Below are positions 9,583 through 16,458 of a stretch of 64,000 bases of DNA, piece by piece; position 1 is the first letter of the stretch, and each line of letters begins with the position of its first letter. Both the position numbers and the translations under genes were made by a program. Where the stretch lies: positions 434,001 through 498,000 of the forward strand of contig CAVQXR010000002.1 in NCBI GenBank assembly GCA_963717955.1. The letters are read 5' to 3'. This DNA comes from CAVQXR01 sp963717955 (GTDB lineage Bacteria > Actinomycetota > Thermoleophilia > Gaiellales > Gaiellaceae). Below the pieces are notes generated by a model. It was not told where the DNA came from and did not search any database. It saw nothing but the letters and a program-made list of their open reading frames with translations.

Positions 9583-10334
9583 CGGCGGCGCGCCTGACCT
9601 GGGTCGGTCACAGCACCGTTCTCGTCGACCTCGACGGTGTCCGCCTGCTGACCGACCCGCTGCTGCGGACCCGGGTCGCCCATCTGCGGCGGGTGAGCGG
9701 CGTGGATGCGAGGTCTGCGCGCGGCGTCGACGCGGTTCTCGTCTCGCACGTCCACTACGACCACCTGGACCTGCCCTCGCTCGAGCGGCTCGGGAAGACG
9801 CTCCCGGTGATCGTGCCGGCCGGAGCCGGGGCGATGCTGCGGCGTAGGCGGTTCGAGCAGGTCGTCGAGCTGGCCGTCGGAGACGACCTCGCCGTCGGCG
9901 CGGTGCGGGTGCGGGCGACGCATGCCGAGCACGAGGCGGGCCGGGGGCCGCTCCGGGTCAAGGCGCCGAGCCTCGGCTACGTGGTCGAAGGCTCGCGGCG
10001 CGTGTACTTCGCCGGCGACACCGACGTGTTCGACGCGATGGCCGGGCTCGCCGAGCCGACGCTCGACGTGGCACTCCTCCCGATCTGGGGCTGGGGCTCC
10101 TCCGTCGGCGCCGGGCACATGGACCCGGAGCGCGCCGCACAAGCGCTCGCCCTCATCCGCCCGCGGCTCGTGGTGCCGATCCACTACGGCACCTACTACC
10201 CGCTCACCACGGTCGGCGGTCGGCCCTCGTTCCTGACGGAGCCGGTCGAGGAGTTCAGACGCCTCGCCGCGGCCCTCGCCCCGGCGGTTGAGATCCGCGT
10301 GCTCCCGCTCGGCGGCAGCCTCGAGCTCGACTGA
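9579..10334 (+). CDS. Metallo-beta-lactamase-fold hydrolase (UlaG-like)
   Basis: A 251-aa metal-dependent hydrolase. The first zinc motif is SHVHYDHLD (about residues 64-72), matching HxHxDH. Further ligands lie in HAEHEAG, the conserved Asp in YFAGDTDVF (about 148) and the His in VPIHYGTYYP (about 202). The opening LTWVGHSTVLVDLDGVRLLTDP is typical of the UlaG-like/NAPE-PLD-like branch. Substrate is unknown; relatives act on lactones, phosphodiesters and acyl-ethanolamines. ATG 9579 is chosen over an in-frame GTG at 9555 because GAGGAG precedes it and it overlaps the uORF stop. Confidence 0.85.
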   Translation: MTAARLTWVGHSTVLVDLDGVRLLTDPLLRTRVAHLRRVSGVDARSARGVDAVLVSHVHYDHLDLPSLERLGKTLPVIVPAGAGAMLRRRRFEQVVELAVGDDLAVGAVRVRATHAEHEAGRGPLRVKAPSLGYVVEGSRRVYFAGDTDVFDAMAGLAEPTLDVALLPIWGWGSSVGAGHMDPERAAQALALIRPRLVVPIHYGTYYPLTTVGGRPSFLTEPVEEFRRLAAALAPAVEIRVLPLGGSLELD

Positions 10335-10335
10335 C

Positions 10336-10351
10336 GGCGGCCCGGGCCGCC
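10336..10351. terminator. GC palindrome between convergent genes
   Basis: GGCGGCCCGGGCCGCC is a perfect 16-base palindrome directly after the hydrolase stop, and the HesB-like gene ends convergently at 10372. It can form a 6-bp hairpin with a CCGG loop on either strand. There is no T-tract, so its strength as a terminator is uncertain. Confidence 0.45.
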
Positions 10352-10371
10352 GGGCGGGCGGCCCCGGAGGT

Positions 10372-10659
10372 TCAGCGAACGTACGGCAGGCCGTTCCAGT
10401 AGGCCGAGACGTGCTTGCGCCAGACGCCGCGTAGCACCACGTGCAGCTCCTCGGGAAGCTTGCGCTGCACCCCGGTCGAGAGATAGAGCTCGATCCCGTC
10501 AGCCGGCACGCGGCTGAAGTCACGCTTCCTGTCGGGCTCGGTCGAGGCCCGCAGGATCGTGGGGCAGCTCGCTCAACCGGCCTTCTGGAGCCAGACGAAC
10601 AGCCGCCCGCCGCGCTCCCCGACGAAGTCGAGCGCTTCCCTCGTGGCGACAACCTGCAT
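10372..10659 (-). CDS. HesB/IscA-like protein, candidate selenoprotein (UGA at codon 29)
   Basis: A 96-codon frame runs from ATG 10659 to TGA 10372 and is interrupted only by TGA at 10575-10573. Upstream it reads MQVVATREALDFVGERGG...WLQKAG. Downstream, in the same frame, it reads ASCPTILRASTEPD, RVPADGIELYL, LPEELHVVLRG and SAYWNGLPYVR. The whole looks like a short HesB-like protein (VT..A..F...RGG, DGIELYL). Reading the TGA as selenocysteine gives a UxxC motif at residues 29-32. HesB-like proteins are, as I recall, among families with reported Sec-containing members. A hairpin with a G-first loop sits 21-40 bases after the TGA, where a bacterial SECIS is expected. Alternatives are a nonsense mutation or a sequencing error at a Cys codon. 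C-terminal CxC ligands of IscA are absent. Confidence 0.6.
10533..10551 (-). promoter_or_regulatory. Candidate bacterial SECIS element
   Basis: On the minus strand, 22-40 bases after the in-frame TGA, CGGGC pairs with GCCCG, a C is bulged, and TC pairs with GA around a GACC loop. The apical loop is 30-33 bases from the TGA and starts with G. This meets the usual bacterial SECIS rules of 16-37 bases to the loop and a G in its first two positions. It is a prediction by eye. Confidence 0.5.
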
Positions 10660-10665
10660 GGAGCG

Positions 10666-10671
10666 AGAGTA
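10666..10671 (-). promoter_or_regulatory. Putative -10 element of the HesB-like gene
   Basis: On the minus strand TACTCT ends 6 bases before the ATG at 10659, consistent with a leaderless transcript. It faces away from the TACGAT at 10690 that serves the divergent gene. Confidence 0.4.
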
Positions 10672-10689
10672 GCAGCGGCGGCCGTTGCC

Positions 10690-10695
10690 TACGAT
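10690..10695 (+). promoter_or_regulatory. Putative -10 element for the 10702 uORF and oxidoreductase
   Basis: TACGAT is followed 6 bases later by GTG 10702, which opens an 11-codon frame coupled to the FAD oxidoreductase gene. The spacing matches a leaderless start. Confidence 0.4.
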
Positions 10696-10701
10696 GCGCC
10701 C

Positions 10702-10737
10702 GTGAAGCCCTCGCACCGGACCCGGAAGCGTCGTTGA
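10702..10737 (+). CDS. Putative leaderless 11-aa basic uORF
   Basis: GTG 10702 reads VKPSHRTRKRR and stops at TGA 10735-10737. The stop overlaps the TTG start (10734) of the oxidoreductase gene as TTGA. Six of eleven residues are Lys or Arg. Placement after a -10-like hexamer and the four-base overlap suggest translational coupling, which would also explain how the weak TTG start is used. Confidence 0.4.
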   Translation: MKPSHRTRKRR

Positions 10738-12182
10738 GCGCGCCTGCCCCGACCGTTCTCCCCGGGCTCGCCCCGCCGTGGTGGCTCGACGAGGCGCTGG
10801 CGGCGGAGGGCGGCAGCCCGGGAGAGCGGGAGGCCGAGGCGCCGCGGCTGACCGGCGAGGTCGAGGCGGACGTCGCCGTGATCGGTGCGGGCTACACGGG
10901 CCTGTGGACGGCCCTCGCGCTCCGCGAGCGCGACCCGTCGCTCCGCGTCGTCGTGCTCGAGCAGGAGATCGTCGGCTGGGGGCCGAGCGGTCGCAACGGC
11001 GGCTTCGTGCACGGCTTCTGGACGCAGCTCCCATCGCTGCGCGGGCTCGTCGGCGACGAGGCGACGCTGCGACTCGCCCGGGCCGGCTCGCAGATCATCC
11101 CGGGCATCCGCAGCTTCTGCGAGGCCCGCGGCGAGGACGTCTGGCTCCGCGAGGGCGGGTACCTGAAGGTTTCTGCAGCGGCCTCGCAGGACGCAGGCCT
11201 CGACCGGCTGCTCGAGGCCACCCGGGTGCTCGGCGTCGAGGAGATGGCGCTCCCTCTGTCGCGCGAGGACGTCGCCGAGCGCGTTCGCTCGCCGCGCTTC
11301 CGGCGCGGCGTCTGGCTGCCGGAGTGCGCGACGATCCAGCCGGCACGCCTCGCCCGCGCGCTGCGCCGGGCAGTGGTCGCCGACGAGGGGATGGCGCTGC
11401 ACGAACGGACGAGGGTGCTCCGGGTGGAGGCGGGCGACCCGACCGTGCTCGTGACGCCGGCCGGCCGGGTCCGGGCCCGGGACGTCGTCGTCGCGACGAA
11501 CGCCTGGATGACCGGCTGGGGGCCCGCGAAGCGACACCTGACGAACTTCGGGAGCTACGTCGTTCTCACCGAGCCGGTGCCCGAGCTGCTCGAGCGGGTC
11601 GGCTGGACCGGCGGCGAGGCGATCTCGGACGGACGGATGTTCATCCACTACTTCCGCACGACGAACGACGGGCGCGTGCTGATGGGAAGCGGCTCCGGCC
11701 CAATCGGCCTCGGCGGGGCCGTTGACCGGCGGTTCACGGCTGACGCCGCGACCGCGTGGCGCGCGGAGCTCGGTCTGCGGAAGCTGCTGCCTGCTCTCGC
11801 CCCGGCACGCGTCACGCACGCGTGGGGCGGGCCGATCGACGTCTCGTCCGACCATCAGCCGTTCTACGGCACCGTGCCGGGCCGGGGGATCCACTTCGGC
11901 GCGGGCTACTCGGGCCACGGCGTCGGCCCGTCCTGGATGGGCGGCCAGATCCTCGCCTCGCTCGTGCTCGGTGCCGACGACGAATGGACGTCCCTGCCGC
12001 TCGTCGCGCGCAAGGTACCGAAGCTCCCGCCCGAGCCGTTTCGCGGTCTCGGCGGCGGTCTCGTCCGCGCGGCGATCCTCGCCTGTGAGGAGCACGAGGA
12101 GGACGGTGCTCGCGCCCCGGTCTCCGTACGAGCGGTCGCGGGGCTCCCGGGCCTGCTCGGGCTTCGTATCGGGACGCGATAG
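10734..12182 (+). CDS. FAD-dependent amino-group oxidoreductase (DAO/PuuB-like)
   Basis: A 482-aa flavoprotein of the D-amino-acid-oxidase fold. The Rossmann motif is VAVIGAGYTGLWTALAL (about 48-64), then EIVGWGPSGRNGGFVHGFW, a signature of gamma-glutamylputrescine oxidase-like enzymes, and late FYGTVPGRGIHFGAGYSGHG at the flavin C-terminal site. Such enzymes oxidise C-N bonds of secondary or primary amines to imines. The gene opens the rightward cluster that continues with a polyamine-type ABC transporter, which fits amine catabolism. The TTG start is set by overlap with a short upstream frame and by the position of the Rossmann strand; about 45 residues precede it, so a later start cannot be excluded. 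The exact substrate is unknown. Confidence 0.8.
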   Translation: MSAPAPTVLPGLAPPWWLDEALAAEGGSPGEREAEAPRLTGEVEADVAVIGAGYTGLWTALALRERDPSLRVVVLEQEIVGWGPSGRNGGFVHGFWTQLPSLRGLVGDEATLRLARAGSQIIPGIRSFCEARGEDVWLREGGYLKVSAAASQDAGLDRLLEATRVLGVEEMALPLSREDVAERVRSPRFRRGVWLPECATIQPARLARALRRAVVADEGMALHERTRVLRVEAGDPTVLVTPAGRVRARDVVVATNAWMTGWGPAKRHLTNFGSYVVLTEPVPELLERVGWTGGEAISDGRMFIHYFRTTNDGRVLMGSGSGPIGLGGAVDRRFTADAATAWRAELGLRKLLPALAPARVTHAWGGPIDVSSDHQPFYGTVPGRGIHFGAGYSGHGVGPSWMGGQILASLVLGADDEWTSLPLVARKVPKLPPEPFRGLGGGLVRAAILACEEHEEDGARAPVSVRAVAGLPGLLGLRIGTR

Positions 12183-12357
12183 GTTTGACCCCGATCGGTG
12201 AGCCCGAGGCGATCCGCGAGGCGGCCGGACGCCGGTTCCCGCCCCGCGCCGGGTCCGGGCTGGGCTACCTTTCGCTGCGCGAGTACGAACGACTGCGGCG
12301 GCATCCATCGATACGATCGACATCCGGCTCGAGCGGGTCACGAAACGCTTCGACGAC

Positions 12358-13386
12358 GTGGTCGCCGTCGATGACGTCTCGCTGTCGATCCCGCGCGGCA
12401 GCTTCTTCGCGCTGCTCGGCCCGTCGGGCTGCGGGAAGACGACGACGCTCCGGATGCTCGGCGGCTTCGAGCAGCCGACCAGCGGTGCGATCTACCTCGG
12501 CGAACGCGAGGTCAGCGGGCTGCCGCCCCACCGGCGGGACGTGAACACCGTGTTCCAGAGCTACGCCCTCTTCCCTCACCTCACCGTGGCCGACAACGTC
12601 TCGTTCGGGCTCCGAAGGCGGGGAATCAGCGGCGACGAGCTGGCGAAGCGGACATCGGAGGCCATGGAGCTCGTCGGCGTCGCGCAGATGGCGAAGCGCA
12701 GACCGCGCCAGCTCTCGGGGGGCCAGCAGCAGCGTGTCGCGCTCGCGCGCGCGCTCGTCAACGAGCCGCGCGTGCTGCTGCTCGACGAACCACTCGGCGC
12801 GCTCGACCTGAAGCTGCGCAAGCAGCTCCAGCTCGAGCTGAAGCGGATCCAGCACGACGTCGGCATCACCTTCGTCCACGTCACGCACGACCAGGAAGAG
12901 GCGATGACGATGGCCGACACGATCGCCGTCATGAACGACGGGCGGATCGAGCAGCTCGGCTCGCCGGCCGAGCTCTACGAGCATCCCCGGACGGCCTTCG
13001 TCGCCGGCTTCCTCGGGGTCTCCAACCTGCTGGCGGGCGTCGTCGCGGGGGACGACCTCGTCACGCTCGAGGCCGGCGGCGACGTTCGCGTTCCGCCTGG
13101 CGCACTCGCCGGACGGACAGGGCGGATCTGGGTCGGAGTGCGCCCCGAGAAGATCCGGCTCGGCGGCGGCGTGGAGAACACGCTGTCGGGCTTCGTCGCC
13201 GAGATCTCCTACATCGGGGTCTCGAGCCAGTACATCGTCAAGACGGAGGCCGGGCCGATCACGGTCTTCGCTCAGAACAGCGATCCCGGTGCTCAACCGG
13301 CCGCGGTGGGGTCCACGGTCACGCTGAGCTGGAGCCCGGAGGGAACCTTTGTCGTCGACATCGTGAGAGGGGATGAGGATGGGTAA
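12358..13386 (+). CDS. potA: Spermidine/putrescine-type ABC transporter ATPase
   Basis: ATP-binding subunit that energises import by the PotBC channel. Motifs are Walker A LLGPSGCGKTTTLRML, signature LSGGQQQRVALARAL, Walker B VLLLDEPLGALD, the switch His in HVTHDQEEAM, and a C-terminal TOBE-type region (after about residue 235). From GTG 12358 it is 342 aa, but the first strand of the fold (IRLERVTKRFDD) lies upstream in the same frame at 12322-12357. No ATG, GTG or TTG precedes it before an in-frame stop at 12199. The true start may be a rare codon such as ATC (12322 or 12307), or a base may be wrong. The 3' end overlaps potD by 14 bases. Confidence 0.88.
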   Translation: MVAVDDVSLSIPRGSFFALLGPSGCGKTTTLRMLGGFEQPTSGAIYLGEREVSGLPPHRRDVNTVFQSYALFPHLTVADNVSFGLRRRGISGDELAKRTSEAMELVGVAQMAKRRPRQLSGGQQQRVALARALVNEPRVLLLDEPLGALDLKLRKQLQLELKRIQHDVGITFVHVTHDQEEAMTMADTIAVMNDGRIEQLGSPAELYEHPRTAFVAGFLGVSNLLAGVVAGDDLVTLEAGGDVRVPPGALAGRTGRIWVGVRPEKIRLGGGVENTLSGFVAEISYIGVSSQYIVKTEAGPITVFAQNSDPGAQPAAVGSTVTLSWSPEGTFVVDIVRGDEDG

Positions 13387-14617
13387 GCAGTACACGCGCA
13401 AGCAGATCCTGCAGCGCGCGGGCGCCGGGGCCATGGGCGTCTCCCTGGCGGCGCTGCTCGCTGCGTGCGGCGGGGGCGGGATCGACGCCGGCGGCGGCGA
13501 CACCGCGGCCGACACCGGGGGCGGCGAGCCGACGACGGCCGAGCCGACGACGGGAGAAGCAGGCGGCGGGACGACCGCCGGCGGCCAGCTCGCAGACAAG
13601 ATCGTCTGGTCGAACTGGCAGCTCTACCTCGACGTGAACGAGGACGAGACGGCCTACCCGACGCTCGAGGCCTTCACGGCGGCCACCGGGGTCGAGGTCG
13701 AGTATCTCGAGGGCGACATCAACGGCAACGAGGAGTTCTTCGCGAAGATCCAGCAGCAGCTCGTGGCCGGGCAGGACGTCGGCCGTGACCTCGTCGTGCT
13801 CACCGACACCTCGGGCGTGCCCGGGCGGATGATCGACCTCGGCTACGTCGAGAAGCTCGACAAGAGCGCGATCCCGAACGCCGTGAACCTGCAGGACGCG
13901 CTCGCTCATCCCTCCTACGACCCGGAGCGCGAGTACACGTTGCCCTGGCAGGGGGGCATGACCGGGATCGGCTACGACCCCACGAAGACCGATGGCGAGA
14001 TCCCCTCCCTCGAGCAGGTCTTCACCGACCCGAAGCTGAAGGGCAAGGTCACCTTCCTCACGGAGATGCCCGACACGGTCGGGCTCGCGATGCTGCTGAA
14101 CGGCGACGATCCGACCGCGGTGACCGACGATGCCTTCGCCCGCGCGATCGAGACGGTCCAGGCCGCCGTGGACTCCGGCCAGGTGAGGCAGTTCACCGGC
14201 AACGAGTACTCCGCGATGCTTGCCGGAGGCGACGTCTGGGTCTCGCTCGCCTGGTCGGGTGACATCGTCCAGCTCCAGCCCGACAACCCGAACCTGCAGT
14301 GGGTGCAGCCCGACGAGGGCAGCATGATCTGGACCGATCAGCTGATGATCCCGAAGGGCGGCGACGTCTTCACCGCCTCGACGCTGATCAACTGGTACTA
14401 CGACCCCGAGATCGCGGCCCAGGCCGCCGCCTGGATCAACTACATCTCGCCGGTCAAGGGCGCGAGCGAGGTGCTGCTCGAGCAGGATCCCGATATCGCG
14501 AACAACGTTCTCATCTTCCCGACCGACGAGATGCTCGCCAAGGCCCACCTGTTCGACGTCGGGGCCGCCGACAACGACACCTACAAGGAGCAGTTCCAGG
14601 TGCTGCTCGGCGCCTAG
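13373..14617 (+). CDS. potD: Spermidine/putrescine-type ABC transporter binding lipoprotein
   Basis: A 414-aa extracytoplasmic solute-binding lipoprotein. The signal peptide ends in a lipobox (SLAALLAACGGG, Cys near 35). A Gly/Thr/Glu-rich linker follows to about 75, then the mature domain (KIVWSNWQLYLDVNED, DLVVLTDTSGVPGRMID, LPWQGGMTGIGYDP). The LPWQ.G.TGIGYDP region is typical of PotD/PotF-like proteins. Specificity for putrescine, spermidine or another cationic compound cannot be fixed by eye. ATG 13373 and ATG 13379 are both possible. A strong hairpin follows the stop and probably protects or partly terminates the message. Confidence 0.88.
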   Translation: MRMGKQYTRKQILQRAGAGAMGVSLAALLAACGGGGIDAGGGDTAADTGGGEPTTAEPTTGEAGGGTTAGGQLADKIVWSNWQLYLDVNEDETAYPTLEAFTAATGVEVEYLEGDINGNEEFFAKIQQQLVAGQDVGRDLVVLTDTSGVPGRMIDLGYVEKLDKSAIPNAVNLQDALAHPSYDPEREYTLPWQGGMTGIGYDPTKTDGEIPSLEQVFTDPKLKGKVTFLTEMPDTVGLAMLLNGDDPTAVTDDAFARAIETVQAAVDSGQVRQFTGNEYSAMLAGGDVWVSLAWSGDIVQLQPDNPNLQWVQPDEGSMIWTDQLMIPKGGDVFTASTLINWYYDPEIAAQAAAWINYISPVKGASEVLLEQDPDIANNVLIFPTDEMLAKAHLFDVGAADNDTYKEQFQVLLGA

Positions 14618-14629
14618 ACGAGGCAGACG

Positions 14630-14657
14630 GGAGGGGCGGGCGGGAGCCCGCCCCTCC
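14630..14657 (+). terminator. Intra-operon hairpin between potD and potB
   Basis: GGAGGGGCGGGC pairs perfectly with GCCCGCCCCTCC over 12 bp around a GGGA loop, in the 49-base gap after potD. There is no T-tract. Such hairpins after binding-protein genes commonly stabilise the upstream message or attenuate read-through, giving excess binding protein over permease. Confidence 0.6.
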
Positions 14658-14666
14658 GCTCCGACG

Positions 14667-15524
14667 ATGTCCTTCCTCCACCGCCACCGCTGGCTCGCCC
14701 CCTACCTCCTGCTCGCGCCGGGGATCGCCTTCCTCGCGCTGTTCTTCCTCGTTCCGCTCTACTACCTGCTCTACACCTCGCTCCAGACCGAGGTGTCCGA
14801 CTTCACGTTCGTGTTCGACTGGGCCTGGAGCAACTACTCGGACTCGATCAGCCAGTTCCACGAGCAGTTCTTCCGCTCGCTCGTCTACGCCGGTATCGCG
14901 ACCGCGCTGGCGCTGCTGATCAGCTACCCGCTCGCCTACTGGATCGCCACGCGGGGCGGCCGGTGGAAGAACCTGCTGCTCCTGTTCATCATCGCGCCGT
15001 TCTTCGTCACCTATCTCATCCGGACGCTCGCCTGGCTCACGATCCTCTCGGACGACGGCGTCGTCGTCGACATCCTGCGGACGCTCGGGATCCTCGGGGA
15101 GGACGGGCGGCTGCTCGCGACCTCGACGGCCGTGATCGCGGGCATCACCTACAACTTCCTGCCGTTCATGGCGCTGCCGATCTACGTCGCGCTCGAGCAG
15201 ATCGACCGGCGCCTGGTCGAGGCGGCCCAGGACCTCTACTCGAGCCCGGCGAAGGCGTTTCTCCGTGTGACGCTGCCGCTCTCGCTCCCGGGCGTGTTCG
15301 CGGGGACGCTGCTCACGTTCATCCCGGCGGTCGGCGACTTCATCAACGCCCAGCTGCTCGGGACACCACGCCAGTTCATGATCGGCAACGTCATCCAGTC
15401 GCGCTTCCTGCAGCTCGGCGAGTACGGCGAGGCGGCCGCGCTCTCGGTGATCGTGATGGCGGCGGTGCTCGTCCTGATCCTCGTCTACACGAAGGTGTTG
15501 GGTGCGGAGAGGCTCACGGGATGA
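14667..15524 (+). CDS. potB: Spermidine/putrescine-type ABC transporter permease B
   Basis: A 285-aa inner-membrane permease with six predicted helices, beginning LLLAPGIAFLALFFLVPLYY. The cytoplasmic EAA loop is seen as LVEAAQDLYSSPAKAFLRVT followed by LPLSLPGVFAGTLLTFIPA, the contact site for PotA. The GDFINAQLLG segment after it is characteristic of PotB-type permeases. The stop overlaps the potC start (ATGA), so the two permeases are translationally coupled and should form the heterodimeric channel. Confidence 0.9.
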   Translation: MSFLHRHRWLAPYLLLAPGIAFLALFFLVPLYYLLYTSLQTEVSDFTFVFDWAWSNYSDSISQFHEQFFRSLVYAGIATALALLISYPLAYWIATRGGRWKNLLLLFIIAPFFVTYLIRTLAWLTILSDDGVVVDILRTLGILGEDGRLLATSTAVIAGITYNFLPFMALPIYVALEQIDRRLVEAAQDLYSSPAKAFLRVTLPLSLPGVFAGTLLTFIPAVGDFINAQLLGTPRQFMIGNVIQSRFLQLGEYGEAAALSVIVMAAVLVLILVYTKVLGAERLTG

Positions 15525-16456
15525 GCTCGGTCGCCGGCACCGCCCCGCCTCCGATGCCCCGACGCGGCGGGGCGGCGCGTGCCTGGACGTTCGTGAAGCA
15601 CCACCTGCTGAACGTCTACGGCGTGCTCGCCCTCGCCTATCTCGTGCTCCCGATCGGGATCGTGATTGCGTTCTCGTTCAACGACCCCGCCGGCAAGTTC
15701 AACTACACGTGGAAGGGCTTCACGCTCGACAACTGGGCGCACCCGTTCGGGTCGCCGGGGATCGGCGACGCGGTGGCGACGAGCCTCGAGGTGGCGGCGA
15801 TCGCCACGATCGTCTCGACCGTCCTCGGGACGCTGATCGCGATGGCGCTCGTCCGGTATCGCTTCCGCGGCGGCGGGCTGACGAACTTCCTGATCTTCCT
15901 GCCGATGTCCGCGCCGGAGATCGTCCTCGGCGCCTCGCTGCTCACGCTGTTCCTGAACCTCGGCACCCAGCTCGGGCTCGTGACGATCGTGCTCGCGCAC
16001 ATCATGTTCTGCATCTCGTTCGTCGTCGTCACCGTGAAGGCCCGCCTCGTGGGCTTCGACCGGCACGTCGAGGAGGCCGCGATGGATCTCTACGCCACGC
16101 CGCTGCAGACGTTCCGGCACGTCACCCTGCCCCTGATCGCCCCTGGCATCCTGGCCGGAGCGCTGCTCGCGTTCGCGCTCTCGATCGACGATTTCGTGAT
16201 CACGTTCTTCGTCGCCGGCATCGAGCAGACGTTCCCGCTGTACGTCTGGGGTGCGGCCCGCGTGGGCGTGCCGCCGCAGGTGAACGTGATCGGGTCGGCG
16301 ATCTTCCTGATCGCTGTCGGGCTGATGGTCGGGAACATCGTCGTCCAGCGACGGCGTGAACGCTCCGAGAGCCTCACCGTCACCGTGGAGGAGATCACCG
16401 AGACGGTCGAGGCCGGGCTCGCCGGGGTCGGCCCCGCCGGCCGGCCCGGGACCTGA
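15521..16456 (+). CDS. potC: Spermidine/putrescine-type ABC transporter permease C
   Basis: A 311-aa partner permease with six predicted helices. After a Pro/Arg-rich cytoplasmic N-terminus comes LLNVYGVLALAYLVLPIGIV, then FSFNDPAGKFNYTWKGFTLDN, which is typical of PotC. The EAA loop is HVEEAAMDLYATPLQTFRHV with LPLIAPGILAGALLAFALSI. SIDDFVITFFVAG is the late conserved helix. The C-terminal 45 residues form a charged tail. ATG 15521 overlaps the potB stop. The next gene starts two bases after this stop, suggesting one transcript. Confidence 0.9.
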   Translation: MSSVAGTAPPPMPRRGGAARAWTFVKHHLLNVYGVLALAYLVLPIGIVIAFSFNDPAGKFNYTWKGFTLDNWAHPFGSPGIGDAVATSLEVAAIATIVSTVLGTLIAMALVRYRFRGGGLTNFLIFLPMSAPEIVLGASLLTLFLNLGTQLGLVTIVLAHIMFCISFVVVTVKARLVGFDRHVEEAAMDLYATPLQTFRHVTLPLIAPGILAGALLAFALSIDDFVITFFVAGIEQTFPLYVWGAARVGVPPQVNVIGSAIFLIAVGLMVGNIVVQRRRERSESLTVTVEEITETVEAGLAGVGPAGRPGT

Positions 16457-16458
16457 GG

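Noticed and set aside
12185..12544. Open frame between the oxidoreductase and potA
   Set aside because: It runs into the potA coding region in another frame and shows no domain; I treat the gap as non-coding apart from the missing potA N-terminus.
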